Part shown: positions 1 through 7,692 of the stretch, in pieces | Position numbering within the stretch: the stretch's first letter is position 1 | Layout of the letters: the number at the start of each line of letters is the position of its first letter | Origin: an uncultured Actinomycetes bacterium | GTDB taxonomy: Bacteria > Actinomycetota > Geothermincolia > Fen-727 > JACVIW01 | Assembly: GCA_937127245.1 (NCBI GenBank) | Contig: CAKZLU010000032.1 | Location: 1 to 64,000 of the forward strand | Length of the DNA stretch: 64,000 nucleotides | Direction of reading: 5' to 3' | The notes under the pieces: generated by a model | Seen by the model: the letters and a program-made list of their open reading frames with translations, nothing else | Databases searched by the model: none | What the model was told of the DNA's origin: nothing | Position numbers and translations under genes: made by a program

Positions 1-1
1 A

Positions 2-124
2 ACGGGGCGACCGTCAGGAAGCAGAAACCATAACACTTATGGAGCCGATTCTGTCCGGGAGGCCGTGACGCAACCCGGCGAGTTAGAAGTTTTGGCTAAA
101 GAATATGAGGAAAAAAATAAATAG
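2..124 (+). CDS. Possible 3' end of a truncated gene at the window edge
   Basis: Reading frame 2 is open from the window edge to a TAG at 122-124. It gives about 40 residues ending in a charged, helix-like tail (LAKEYEEKNK). The composition looks coding, but the overlapping frame 3 also stays open to a TGA at 66-68 and looks equally plausible, so the true frame cannot be settled. No family is recognisable. The gene, if real, began upstream of this window. Confidence 0.25.
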   Translation, partial: TGRPSGSRNHNTYGADSVREAVTQPGELEVLAKEYEEKNK

Positions 125-236
125 ACAAGGGTTGAACTCATCACTTAATGATCTGGTTTTAGCAAACGTGAGCTTAAGGAATCTCTCTTAGATGCTCATC
201 GACTTTACGCTTTGCATCTCTTAAAAAAGGAGTATT

Positions 237-350
237 ATGCAAACTCAGCTGTTTTTAAGTCCCCGCAAGCGTGAATTTTTTCAGAGTGAAAATCCGAAGC
301 AGGGGCGAAAGCGTTTCGTCTGGTTCGTTTTGAAGATAAAAAACACATAA
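237..350 (+). CDS. Possible small basic protein, 37 aa
   Basis: A short open frame starts with ATG at 237 and follows an AAGGAG Shine-Dalgarno site at 227-232, four bases before the start. It ends with TAA at 348-350. The product would be strongly basic, with several Lys/Arg clusters and a hydrophobic FVWFVLKI stretch near the C-terminus. I recognise no family. The good ribosome site is the only positive evidence, and a chance frame is quite possible. The rest of 125-368 shows nothing else. Confidence 0.25.
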   Translation: MQTQLFLSPRKREFFQSENPKQGRKRFVWFVLKIKNT

Positions 351-368
351 GTAAACGGGAGCGTTTCC

Positions 369-1055
369 TTATTCGGAAGGCTTATCTCCGCTTCGCCCGA
401 GCCTCAAGTTTGCGACCTCGAAGTACATGTCATAAAGATGCAAGCCTTTTGAGAGGGCGATTGTCTCGCCTGGTTTGACTCCATGCCCTATTTCGTCAGC
501 CATGAACTCTTTTAGCAGTTGGATTCCCGCAAGGTTGGAGGGGAAGCCTCCCCAGAGGTCCCAGGAGCGGAAGTAGAGGATGAAATGGAGCCTCTTCTCA
601 TCGGGATAGATTCTTGTGTCTATCTGTCTTAGGCAGGGGGGGTCGGTAAGGAATATGCTCCTCGGGTCGCAGACCGCCATGCAAGCCTGATTTGTCCCGA
701 ATCCCTCCTCCTTATACATTCTGATGACTTCGCCTATCTGGGGCTCGAGATACTGCCCGTAGGTGTAGTCCTCGCGTTCTGCTTTTGAGTAGGCGCAGAC
801 GAGTTTTTCAAGGTAGTTGTTGACGAAATCCATGTCAGTGGGCGGGGGGAGATTAGAGCCCTCCGGCATGGTGGGGATTAACGGGCGTACCTCTGGATGG
901 GTGATTCTTATCACAACAAACTCGAACTCGCGCCTCTTCTGTCCCTTGTAAGAGCCGCGATCGATCACGTATTCCCTGCCCTTTTCCATCACCTCATAAA
1001 GGCACTGAAACCAGGCATCAGGGATGTCGCGCGCTTCGATGAAGGTTATCTCCAA
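369..1055 (-). CDS. thyA: Thymidylate synthase, archaeal-like form
   Basis: Likely makes dTMP from dUMP using methylene-tetrahydrofolate in the cytoplasm. The 228-residue protein carries the thymidylate synthase core. The catalytic Cys141 lies in DPPCLRQID, where classical bacterial enzymes have Cys-His. It is followed by the phosphate and nucleotide-binding block FRSWDLWGGFPSNLAG (Arg163, Ser164, Asp166, Asn174) and by SKGLHLYD (His206, Tyr208). The length and the RSWDLWG block recall the shorter archaeal-type enzymes more than E. coli ThyA (264 aa). The start is TTG at 1053-1055, preceded by AGGGGTGG. It is monocistronic here. The family is fairly sure; the exact cofactor use is not. Confidence 0.75.
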   Translation of the reverse strand: MEITFIEARDIPDAWFQCLYEVMEKGREYVIDRGSYKGQKRREFEFVVIRITHPEVRPLIPTMPEGSNLPPPTDMDFVNNYLEKLVCAYSKAEREDYTYGQYLEPQIGEVIRMYKEEGFGTNQACMAVCDPRSIFLTDPPCLRQIDTRIYPDEKRLHFILYFRSWDLWGGFPSNLAGIQLLKEFMADEIGHGVKPGETIALSKGLHLYDMYFEVANLRLGRSGDKPSE

Positions 1056-1483
1056 GCCAAATCCACCCCTTGAAAATTCTTAGTTTCAAACACTTCTCGC
1101 AATAACTCTCAAGCGTTTCATGCTTCCGCCGAAAACCGAACCATATTTTGGGAGCGCCACGGTCAAACTAGTCAAAATACTTCTAAAGGAAACCGAACCT
1201 CAGAAAACCTTAAGCTTTAAGAACCCAAAAACTTTCTCTTATTCAACCGTCTGCGTCAATTGGATCGCGCGCAATCGCGCCTGCAATCACAATCATAAAG
1301 ACATTTTGACAATGGTCCGCCACCAATTATCCACCGCATCGGTCAAATGAGCACATACGAAACGATTCGATTGTTAACCGCACGCCTCATTATGCTCTAA
1401 TTGACCGCACAGAAATCTAGCCTCATCCAGACTCTATTTTTGCTTGCCCGAAGCTCCTCCCACTCGTTTCTTCCCGGGGTTTT
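1056..1483. other. Intergenic region with no recognisable feature
   Basis: This stretch separates two minus-strand genes. A 76-codon plus-strand frame at 1120-1350 has no ribosome site and an unnatural composition, so I do not call it. One DnaA-box-like word (TTATCCACC) near 1327 stands alone. I see no terminator, RNA gene or repeat. Confidence 0.4.
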
Positions 1484-2005
1484 CTACCAGGCATCCCAGT
1501 GCAGCATCTCATCGAGTTCCCTTCGCGGGCGCTCCTTCGGCATTTTTTCGGGGATTCCAAGCGGGGTCATTCCAACTATCCTGTACGGTTGGGGAACCCC
1601 CAGGACCTCTCGGACCTTTTCCTCGTCGAAAAGTCCGATGTAAACCGTTCCCAGTCCCGCCTCCGCTGCCTCAAGCATTATGTGGTCCAAAAGCAAGGAG
1701 GCGTCGGCGATGTAATACTCCTTGTCAACCTGCTTTCCCGATTTTCCGGGATCGCCGCATATGACAAGAAGAACGGGCGCCTGCGCGACCGCTCTTTGCG
1801 CGGGGTTTCCCTCAAGAATCTCTGAGACCTTCTCCCTTTTTTCTTTATCCTTCACAATGAGGATTTCCCATCCTTGCTGGTTCGCCCACGATGGCGCATA
1901 CCTTGCCACATCCAGGATTTCCTTCAAATGCTCATCAGAGATGGGCGTCTCCTGGTATTTTCTAACGCTTCTTCTTTTTCTTATCGCATCAACCGGCAAA
2001 CCCAT
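1484..2005 (-). CDS. Nitroreductase-family FMN oxidoreductase
   Basis: A flavin-dependent NAD(P)H oxidoreductase of the nitroreductase fold, about 173 aa, close to the usual 165-200. The N-terminal RKRRSVRKY block contacts the FMN phosphate. APSWANQQGWEILIV is the dimer/FMN segment, and AEAGLGTVYIGLFDE with the following GIPEKMPKERPRR match the C-terminal FMN-binding part. The physiological substrate cannot be read from sequence; nitro compounds, quinones or a cofactor are all possible. The start is uncertain: GTG at 2006-2008 and ATG at 2003-2005 sit very close to the AGGGGG site, and a TTG three codons further in (1997-1999) has better spacing. No operon partner is visible. Confidence 0.85.
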   Translation of the reverse strand: MGLPVDAIRKRRSVRKYQETPISDEHLKEILDVARYAPSWANQQGWEILIVKDKEKREKVSEILEGNPAQRAVAQAPVLLVICGDPGKSGKQVDKEYYIADASLLLDHIMLEAAEAGLGTVYIGLFDEEKVREVLGVPQPYRIVGMTPLGIPEKMPKERPRRELDEMLHWDAW

Positions 2006-2101
2006 CACCCCCTCTTATCCTTTTAACGCCTTTTGAAAGGAAGCCATCTGTTCAGGACAGCGAAATCACGCTCCGGATGTAGGATACACGATTTTCGCCC
2101 A

Positions 2102-2330
2102 GGATTTCACGCCCTTAATTTAAGAAGCCCCGTAAATGATGCGTAGCGACATGAACCCATATTGTTACCGAGGATTTCTCAACTTTCGCGGCACCAGTAG
2201 TTAGCGTCGCAATTTCCCAAGCATACTCATCTTTTATTCTCGGGGATTTCTCGACTTTCCCAGCACCGTGGAACGCCGCGCGGATATGTTCGCGACATGA
2301 ACCCATGTTGCCCTCGAAAATTTCTCGACC
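2102..2330. repeat. Degenerate tandem repeat, period about 70-74 bp
   Basis: The word GGATTTCTC or a close variant recurs at 2102, 2172, 2244 and 2320, so spacing is 70-76 bases. The exact 15-mer GCGACATGAACCCAT occurs at 2146 and 2292, two periods apart. The units after 2172 and 2244 also share an ACTTTC..GCACC tail. The array lies in an 850-base gene-free stretch (2009-2859) between the nitroreductase and the plus-strand gene at 2860. Copies are diverged, and no coding frame runs through them convincingly. Function is unknown. Confidence 0.55.
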
Positions 2331-2800
2331 CTGGTTTTCAACAGGAGCTGTCCGAGATGTCGCTTCCGGCCGGTCCCAGCGCCCGGTTTTCTCGCGGCGA
2401 CACGGTTATCACTTAAAAACCACCAACCAGATAAATTACTTGAGGTTGGGTATAAACTCGATGCTTCCATTATGAGATTAATTATTTGGGATACCATACC
2501 GAACGAATGGCTTGAATCCAAGAGGCAGCCGCGAAACCCTTTTGAGAACAGACCAGCCTACGGGGTCTTGACTTGAGAGAGAATTAGGATTCGGCACGTA
2601 TGTCCGGAAGCGCATTTTTCGCTAACGGATTAACATGAAAGTAGTCGCGCTATCGCTCTGGGTTCCCATCAGTGAAGGAAAAGCGGTATAAACAAAGTAA
2701 AATAAAACTGAAGGGGGCTTTTTACTTGAGCATGTCTTAAACTCATTTTAAAAGGGGATATTGGGTTATCGCTCATTATTTTGGGAGAGAGGGAAGTTAA

Positions 2801-2828
2801 TTGAGATTTTTCTGATCGTAATTATATT
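2801..2828 (+). promoter_or_regulatory. Candidate sigma-70-type promoter for the 2860 gene
   Basis: A -35-like TTGAGA (2801-2806) is separated by 16 bases from a -10-like TATATT (2823-2828). Transcription would begin near 2835, about 25 bases before the ATG at 2860, leaving room for the GGGGTAAGGA ribosome site. The assignment rests on consensus match and position only. Confidence 0.45.
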
Positions 2829-2859
2829 CGTTTAAGATTCTTGGTAATTGGGGTAAGGA

Positions 2860-3954
2860 ATGCACTTAAAAAGGTGTCCATCGTGCGGCGTGCCGAAAAG
2901 AATAGCGAGCCTCATCCGCTGGAATTCAAACGGTACGATAACTCAGTTTTTCAACCCAGAGTTTCGGGTGGTCATCCTTCCCTCGGGCTTTATAAGGGAT
3001 ATTTTCAATAACATTTCAACCCGCTTAGGGATATCGGTTGACCACATCGCAAGAGAGGCTCAGAAGAACGCAAGCAGAGCCGTTTTTGACACAATTTTTG
3101 ACAGGATGCCAGGCGCGCGAATCGCCTTCAGGTTTGATTTCATGAAACACCTCCAGGTGAAGTCCTTCCACCAGGTCGGCATGCTTTGCGGGCACTGCAG
3201 GTCTGATACAGTGGAATACATACCGGGGGTGCGGGGAATCGGCAGAATAAGAAACCCGTTTGACCTTGACCTGGTCGGGGCAAACGTCGCCGGCGCTTTC
3301 GAGGCGCTCGAACAGATTCCATACGAGTTTACTTGGGAGAAAGAAAGCGAGAACACCTACCTGATCTGCGTTGAGCCCTCGGGGAGCGCGGGCGATCTTT
3401 CCGAGCGGCTGAAAATCGACATGCCCGCGACCAAGCCGGGGATGGTGGAGCACGATAGGTGCACAAAATGCAGGGTTCCGAGGTGGATTTCCGACTTCAT
3501 ATGGAATGAAGATGAAGGCACAATAACCGGGCGCCGTTTCGGAGGGAGGGTCGTGCTGCTCGACGGATACATGCTGTTGACGGTTTTCAGGGAACTCGCA
3601 AAAGAACTGGGTGAGGATGCGGAAGAAATCGTAATAGGAGCGCAGAGAGCGTGGATGCTCTCTCACTTCGGTGAAGTGGGTCTTACAAAAAACCTAAGAT
3701 CGCTCGAAGGCAGAGAACTTGAGCGAGCGCTACTGGAAGCCCTGGGAATTCTTCCGGTGCTCGGTCACGGCAATCCAACGTTAGTGCGCGTCAAAGAAGG
3801 CAAGCTTCAGATTCATATTCACAATCCTTACGAAAAATACATTCTGGGTGGCACAGCCGCCGCGCTGTACGAGATCGCTTTCGGCAGGTCCGGGAAAGTG
3901 GTCATAAGCGAACCTTCAGCGGCGATTGTTTTCTACGAAGTTTTTCCAAAGTAG
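2860..3954 (+). CDS. Unknown protein built from two zinc-knuckle repeats
   Basis: I do not recognise this 364-residue protein. It consists of two diverged copies of one module. Each begins with a Cys-x2-Cys followed by a basic/aromatic patch (CPSCGVPKRIASLIRW at residues 6-21; CTKCRVPRWISDFIW at about 200), then a GTIT turn, a VV-L strand and a helix. Each ends with a similar segment (RNPFDLDLVGANVAGAFEAL against HNPYEKYILGGTAAALYEIA). The first copy has an extra CGHC pair near residue 110, which could complete a zinc site. No signal peptide or membrane segment is visible, so it is probably cytoplasmic. It stands alone with its own promoter-like sequence. A metal-binding or sensor role is only a guess. 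Confidence 0.7.
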   Translation: MHLKRCPSCGVPKRIASLIRWNSNGTITQFFNPEFRVVILPSGFIRDIFNNISTRLGISVDHIAREAQKNASRAVFDTIFDRMPGARIAFRFDFMKHLQVKSFHQVGMLCGHCRSDTVEYIPGVRGIGRIRNPFDLDLVGANVAGAFEALEQIPYEFTWEKESENTYLICVEPSGSAGDLSERLKIDMPATKPGMVEHDRCTKCRVPRWISDFIWNEDEGTITGRRFGGRVVLLDGYMLLTVFRELAKELGEDAEEIVIGAQRAWMLSHFGEVGLTKNLRSLEGRELERALLEALGILPVLGHGNPTLVRVKEGKLQIHIHNPYEKYILGGTAAALYEIAFGRSGKVVISEPSAAIVFYEVFPK

Positions 3955-4265
3955 CGTTCAAGCCGAGTTTTGCGCGGTGGATTCGGTTTCGCTTACGTCG
4001 ACAACATCAAGACCCCCAAGGCGGGCGGCGCACAACAGCCCCACTTCAGGATTAAAAGGCACACCTTTTCCCGGTGGTATTCCGTCCTTTTCCTTGCTTC
4101 ATACGGTTGTACGTCCAAGCGCGTGTGGAACCCTTTCGCAAACCGAGCTTGAGCGCCTTTTTGAAGCGAAAAATAATACCTAAAATTATTCATTTACGTT
4201 ATTATTAAACGGTAGAGTGGATATGCTATTCACAGGGATGGAAAAACCATGAGAACCCACCGGAG
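3955..4265. other. Intergenic region upstream of the L,D-transpeptidase gene
   Basis: About 310 bases without a convincing gene. Short open frames here lack ribosome sites. An AT-rich patch around 4170-4215 may hold the promoter of the downstream gene, but I cannot define a good -35/-10 pair. No terminator-like hairpin followed by a T run was seen after the stop at 3954. Confidence 0.35.
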
Positions 4266-6461
4266 GTGGACTTGTTGTTTTACGGGAGGTTTTCAGGAGA
4301 AAAAAGTGAAAGGGTAAGGAGGGTCGGTGGCTCGCTTGCAGCAACGCGCTCCAGACGCTCCGCAACCTGCGCCGCCCTTGTCTTATTCTTGATTTTAGTT
4401 CTCGCGGTGAAGGTGAGTGCGGTACCGCTTTCGATTGCAGCATCATCAAGAGGCGCAGCCCCGTATAACTTGAGCGTAGGCGAGCCTGACTCAAGTGACG
4501 GCACCTGTATTCTGCTAAGGTGGAATGTGGATTTGCCGCAAGACGTGGCGCGCTACAAGCTGTATCGCGCTGAGGGACAACCAAAATCATTTCGATGCGT
4601 TTATTCATCGCCGGTCAACATGCGTGGCGGCAATCTGATGGATTTCGTTGATGCGGGGCTGACCCCTGGGAATCGCTACTATTATTTCGTTGAGCATTTT
4701 GACGTAAACGGTGTTTCCATCGGGAAAACCAACACAGCCTCATTTGATCTTCCCGACAAAAATTCCTACAAGCCTTCAGCCTACAGGGGTAAGAGGATCG
4801 TCATATCAATAGCCGAGCAGAGGATATATTTCCTCGAGGACGAGGTTCTGGTGCGCTCCCATCTCTGTTCGACCGGTGTCGATTCGCACCCCACCCCTCT
4901 TGGTGTGTTCAAGGTCCTCTATCATCAGTATTTGCTCATCTCTGAGCGCTACGGTGGCGTCTACTGCTACTGGTGGATGGGATTTGCGCCTGATACGGGT
5001 ATGCACGCGATTCCCTACAACCCGAGGACAAAAACGTGGACTGGCGCGTCAATGCTTGGAAAAAAAGCCTCCCATGGATGTGTCAGACAGGCGGTTGCTG
5101 ACGCGGAATGGGCTTACAAGTGGGCTCCCGATGGCACGAGAATAGACATTATCCCTCAGGCTTTCATGCCACCCCAACCTCCTCCCGAGCCTCCGAAGAT
5201 CAAGGGCGGTCACGGTAGCAAGGGGATAAGCGGGCTTTCGAAAGACTGGTATTTTGCCGAAGGATATACGGGCGGGGATTTCAACACATTTATCCTGATC
5301 ATGAACCCGAACCACGAGGAGGCGGTGGTTGACGCTGAGTTTATGAGACCGGATGGATCCATAATCCTCTCGAGGTACCCGGTAAGACCGTTTTCGCGTT
5401 ACACCATCCATTTGAACAAGGTCTCGGGTCTTTCAGGCGTGGAAGTTTCCACGCACCTTCACAGCAACATACCGATCGCGGCTGAACGCGCGATGTACTT
5501 CGAGTATATGGGAAGAAAAGGAGGCAGCGCTTCATGCGGTGTTACAAGCCCTTCTCTCAAATGGTATCTGGCCGAGGGCTATACTGGTAGAGATTTTGAT
5601 GAGTACCTACTTTTCCAAAACCCAACCGGGCAGGAAGCGAGGGCGCGCGTGACATTCATGCTTAAAGACGGCACGAAGGTGAAAAAGGTTTTCACGATAA
5701 ATCTCAAGTCGAGGTTTACCCTTAAGGTGAACGACGTGCCGGAATTAGCAGGGAAGGACGTCTCCACGATGGTGGAGTCGAATGTCGGTGTTATTGTTGA
5801 GCGCGCGCAGTATTTCAAATACGCAGGCAAAGACGACGGCAACGCCTCTGTGGGGGTCAATGAGTTGTCGAGAACATGGTATCTGGCAGAGGGATACACT
5901 GCTGGGGAATTCGATGAGTACATCCTTATCCAGAATCCTTTAAACACTCCCGGTTTTGCAACCGTGAGCTTCATGAGAGAAGACGGCGAGGTCATTCAAG
6001 GACAGTACGAACTCCTTCCGTGCTCGAGGCTCACCATCCGCGTGGATGATATTCCGGGTCTTGAGTCCTGCGAGGTATCGGCGTTTGTCGAGTCAGATGT
6101 GGAAATTGTCTGCGAGCGGGCGATGTACTTCGAAAGTTACGGCAGACCAGGTGGAAGCGACGCTCCCGGCGTGAGCTCCCCGGCTGAGTACTGGTATCTT
6201 GCTGAGGGCTACACCGGCGGGGAGTTTGATACTTACATACTGATTTTAAATCCCAATGACCGGGAGGTTGATGTTGACGTAAATTATCTGCTTACAAACG
6301 GTGGGGTCAAAATCCAGAGGCATCAGGTTAAGCCCCACAGCCGCTACACGATTCACGTGGATGCGGTCGAGGGAATGGAAAACACTGAGTTTTCGACAGC
6401 TTTAACAGGAAGCTTGCCGGTCGTTTGCGAGCGGGCAATGTATTTCTCGATCGTTAAATAA
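4266..6461 (+). CDS. Secreted L,D-transpeptidase with FN3-like domain and four 105-aa repeats
   Basis: Probably cross-links or anchors to peptidoglycan outside the membrane. In order: a basic N-terminus and a hydrophobic signal/anchor segment (about residues 38-54); an FN3-like beta domain (about 70-158); a YkuD L,D-transpeptidase domain (about 170-300) whose SHGCVR motif supplies His270 and catalytic Cys272; a Pro-rich linker; then four tandem repeats. Each repeat opens with WY(L/F)AEGYT at Trp328, 433, 538 and 643, a strict 105-residue period. The repeats end in ERA(M/Q)YF strands and may bind wall polymer. The GTG at 4266 overlaps the GGAGG site; TTG at 4272 or 4275 has better spacing, so the real start is probably there. 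A single-gene unit. Confidence 0.85.
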   Translation: MDLLFYGRFSGEKSERVRRVGGSLAATRSRRSATCAALVLFLILVLAVKVSAVPLSIAASSRGAAPYNLSVGEPDSSDGTCILLRWNVDLPQDVARYKLYRAEGQPKSFRCVYSSPVNMRGGNLMDFVDAGLTPGNRYYYFVEHFDVNGVSIGKTNTASFDLPDKNSYKPSAYRGKRIVISIAEQRIYFLEDEVLVRSHLCSTGVDSHPTPLGVFKVLYHQYLLISERYGGVYCYWWMGFAPDTGMHAIPYNPRTKTWTGASMLGKKASHGCVRQAVADAEWAYKWAPDGTRIDIIPQAFMPPQPPPEPPKIKGGHGSKGISGLSKDWYFAEGYTGGDFNTFILIMNPNHEEAVVDAEFMRPDGSIILSRYPVRPFSRYTIHLNKVSGLSGVEVSTHLHSNIPIAAERAMYFEYMGRKGGSASCGVTSPSLKWYLAEGYTGRDFDEYLLFQNPTGQEARARVTFMLKDGTKVKKVFTINLKSRFTLKVNDVPELAGKDVSTMVESNVGVIVERAQYFKYAGKDDGNASVGVNELSRTWYLAEGYTAGEFDEYILIQNPLNTPGFATVSFMREDGEVIQGQYELLPCSRLTIRVDDIPGLESCEVSAFVESDVEIVCERAMYFESYGRPGGSDAPGVSSPAEYWYLAEGYTGGEFDTYILILNPNDREVDVDVNYLLTNGGVKIQRHQVKPHSRYTIHVDAVEGMENTEFSTALTGSLPVVCERAMYFSIVK

Positions 6462-6590
6462 GTGCGTTGGAGCGGAGAGCGCGCGGGGGCTTTTTCCCGT
6501 CAGCACCCTGTGGGAGAAAGCCTTCACGCAAAGGGCGCCGGGCATAAGGACCATGATAAAGCTTAAGACCTCAAGCCCCGCGGAGAAAAG

Positions 6591-7457
6591 ATGAAGGAAT
6601 CCCCGAAAAAGAAAGGGATTTTGTATTTGTGCGCGACTCCCATAGGGAACATGCGAGACATTACCCTTCGGGTTATTGATACTCTGGGCTCGGTTGATGC
6701 GGTTGCCTGTGAGGATACGCGACAGACCAGAAAGCTTTTTTCCGCCTACAAAATCTCAAAACCTCTTTTAAGTTACCGGGAAGCCAACAGCCAGAAAGCG
6801 GGCGCGAGGATAATCAGCATGCTTATGGAGGGCAGAAGTGTCGCGCTGGTCTCAGATGCCGGAATGCCCGGCGTTTCCGACCCTGGCGCGGATCTGGTGA
6901 AAAGATGCATCGAGCGGGACATCGAGGTGCGAGTTGTTCCCGGGGCAAACGCCGCGCTTGCCGCGCTTGTCTTGTCTGGTCTTCCGACCGACCGCTTCGC
7001 TTTCGAGGGTTTCCTTCCCAAAAAGGAGAGCGCGAGAGAGAAGTATCTGCGGGAAATCTCACGAGAAAAGCGAACGCTAATTTTCCATGAATCGCCGCTG
7101 CGCCTGGTGGCAACTCTTCGGGACATGCTCGAGGTGCTGGGTGACAGAAGGGTTGCTGTCGCCAAGGAACTGACCAAGAGGTTCGAGACCGTCTTGAGGG
7201 GAAGGATATCTGAGGTGATGGAAGAGTTAAAGGATTTGCCCGAAAAGGGCGAGTTTGTGATAGTTCTCGAGGGCAACCCCGCCGGTGAGCGGCAGCCTGA
7301 TATGTATAAAGAACTCGAAAAGGTTAAAAGGCTTTTATCTGAAGGGTATTCGTTGAGCGAGTCGGTAAAGATCGTTACGACCCTTGAAGAGGGGGTTCAA
7401 AAGAAGAGGCTCTATGATCTTGCGTTAAGGGAGATCAAGCCCCCCGAAGAGATTTAA
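6591..7457 (+). CDS. rsmI: 16S rRNA (cytidine-1402-2'-O)-methyltransferase RsmI
   Basis: Methylates the ribose of C1402 in the 16S rRNA decoding centre with S-adenosylmethionine. The 288-residue protein has the tetrapyrrole-methylase fold. ATPIGNMRDITLRV is the family signature at the N-terminus, followed by CEDTRQTRKL, the SDAGMPGVSDPG SAM-binding loop, and VPGANAALAALVLSGL. A basic C-terminal helical tail completes the usual length. The ATG at 6591 is preceded by GGAGAAAAG. The 3' end overlaps the convergent AbrB-like gene by 23 bases. Confidence 0.95.
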   Translation: MKESPKKKGILYLCATPIGNMRDITLRVIDTLGSVDAVACEDTRQTRKLFSAYKISKPLLSYREANSQKAGARIISMLMEGRSVALVSDAGMPGVSDPGADLVKRCIERDIEVRVVPGANAALAALVLSGLPTDRFAFEGFLPKKESAREKYLREISREKRTLIFHESPLRLVATLRDMLEVLGDRRVAVAKELTKRFETVLRGRISEVMEELKDLPEKGEFVIVLEGNPAGERQPDMYKELEKVKRLLSEGYSLSESVKIVTTLEEGVQKKRLYDLALREIKPPEEI

Positions 7458-7671
7458 TTGCTTTGAGGCATTCGGCGCACAAACCCTTTCCCATGTACGC
7501 GGAAGAAACTTTCTGGCTTCCGCAGAAGGTGCAGCTTGACTTGTGCGGCCTCATCGTGAGTTTTCCTCCGTCTATTTGTATGTCGAGCGGATCCCCGGGT
7601 TTCAGTCCGAGCATAATCCTGTAACCTTTAGGCACAACCACTCTTCCGAGGCTATCTATTCTCTTAATCAT
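7435..7671 (-). CDS. AbrB/SpoVT-type regulator with C-terminal zinc finger
   Basis: A small DNA-binding transition-state-type regulator. Residues 1-45 form a swapped-hairpin AbrB domain (RIDSLGRVVVPKGYRIMLGL, then a GDPLDIQIDGGKLTM strand pair). After a short linker, CTFCGS and CAECLK provide four cysteines spaced as a treble-clef or zinc-ribbon finger, giving 78 residues in all. ATG at 7669-7671 follows a GGAGAGGAAAA-type site. It lies 21 bases downstream of tldD on the same strand, so the two may be co-transcribed, and its last codons overlap rsmI tail to tail. Targets are unknown. Confidence 0.85.
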   Translation of the reverse strand: MIKRIDSLGRVVVPKGYRIMLGLKPGDPLDIQIDGGKLTMRPHKSSCTFCGSQKVSSAYMGKGLCAECLKAIKSLRGA

Positions 7672-7692
7672 TTTCCTCTCCTTTTATTCCTC

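Noticed and set aside
1320-1340. DnaA box-like TTATCCACC
   Set aside because: A single near-match with no cluster, no dnaA or dnaN gene and no AT-rich unwinding region.
1120-1350. 76-codon plus-strand frame in the first intergenic region
   Set aside because: No ribosome site, low-complexity composition and no recognisable domain.
3025-3666. 213-codon open frame on the minus strand
   Set aside because: Lies fully inside the plus-strand gene 2860-3954, has no ribosome site and an unnatural composition; an antisense shadow.
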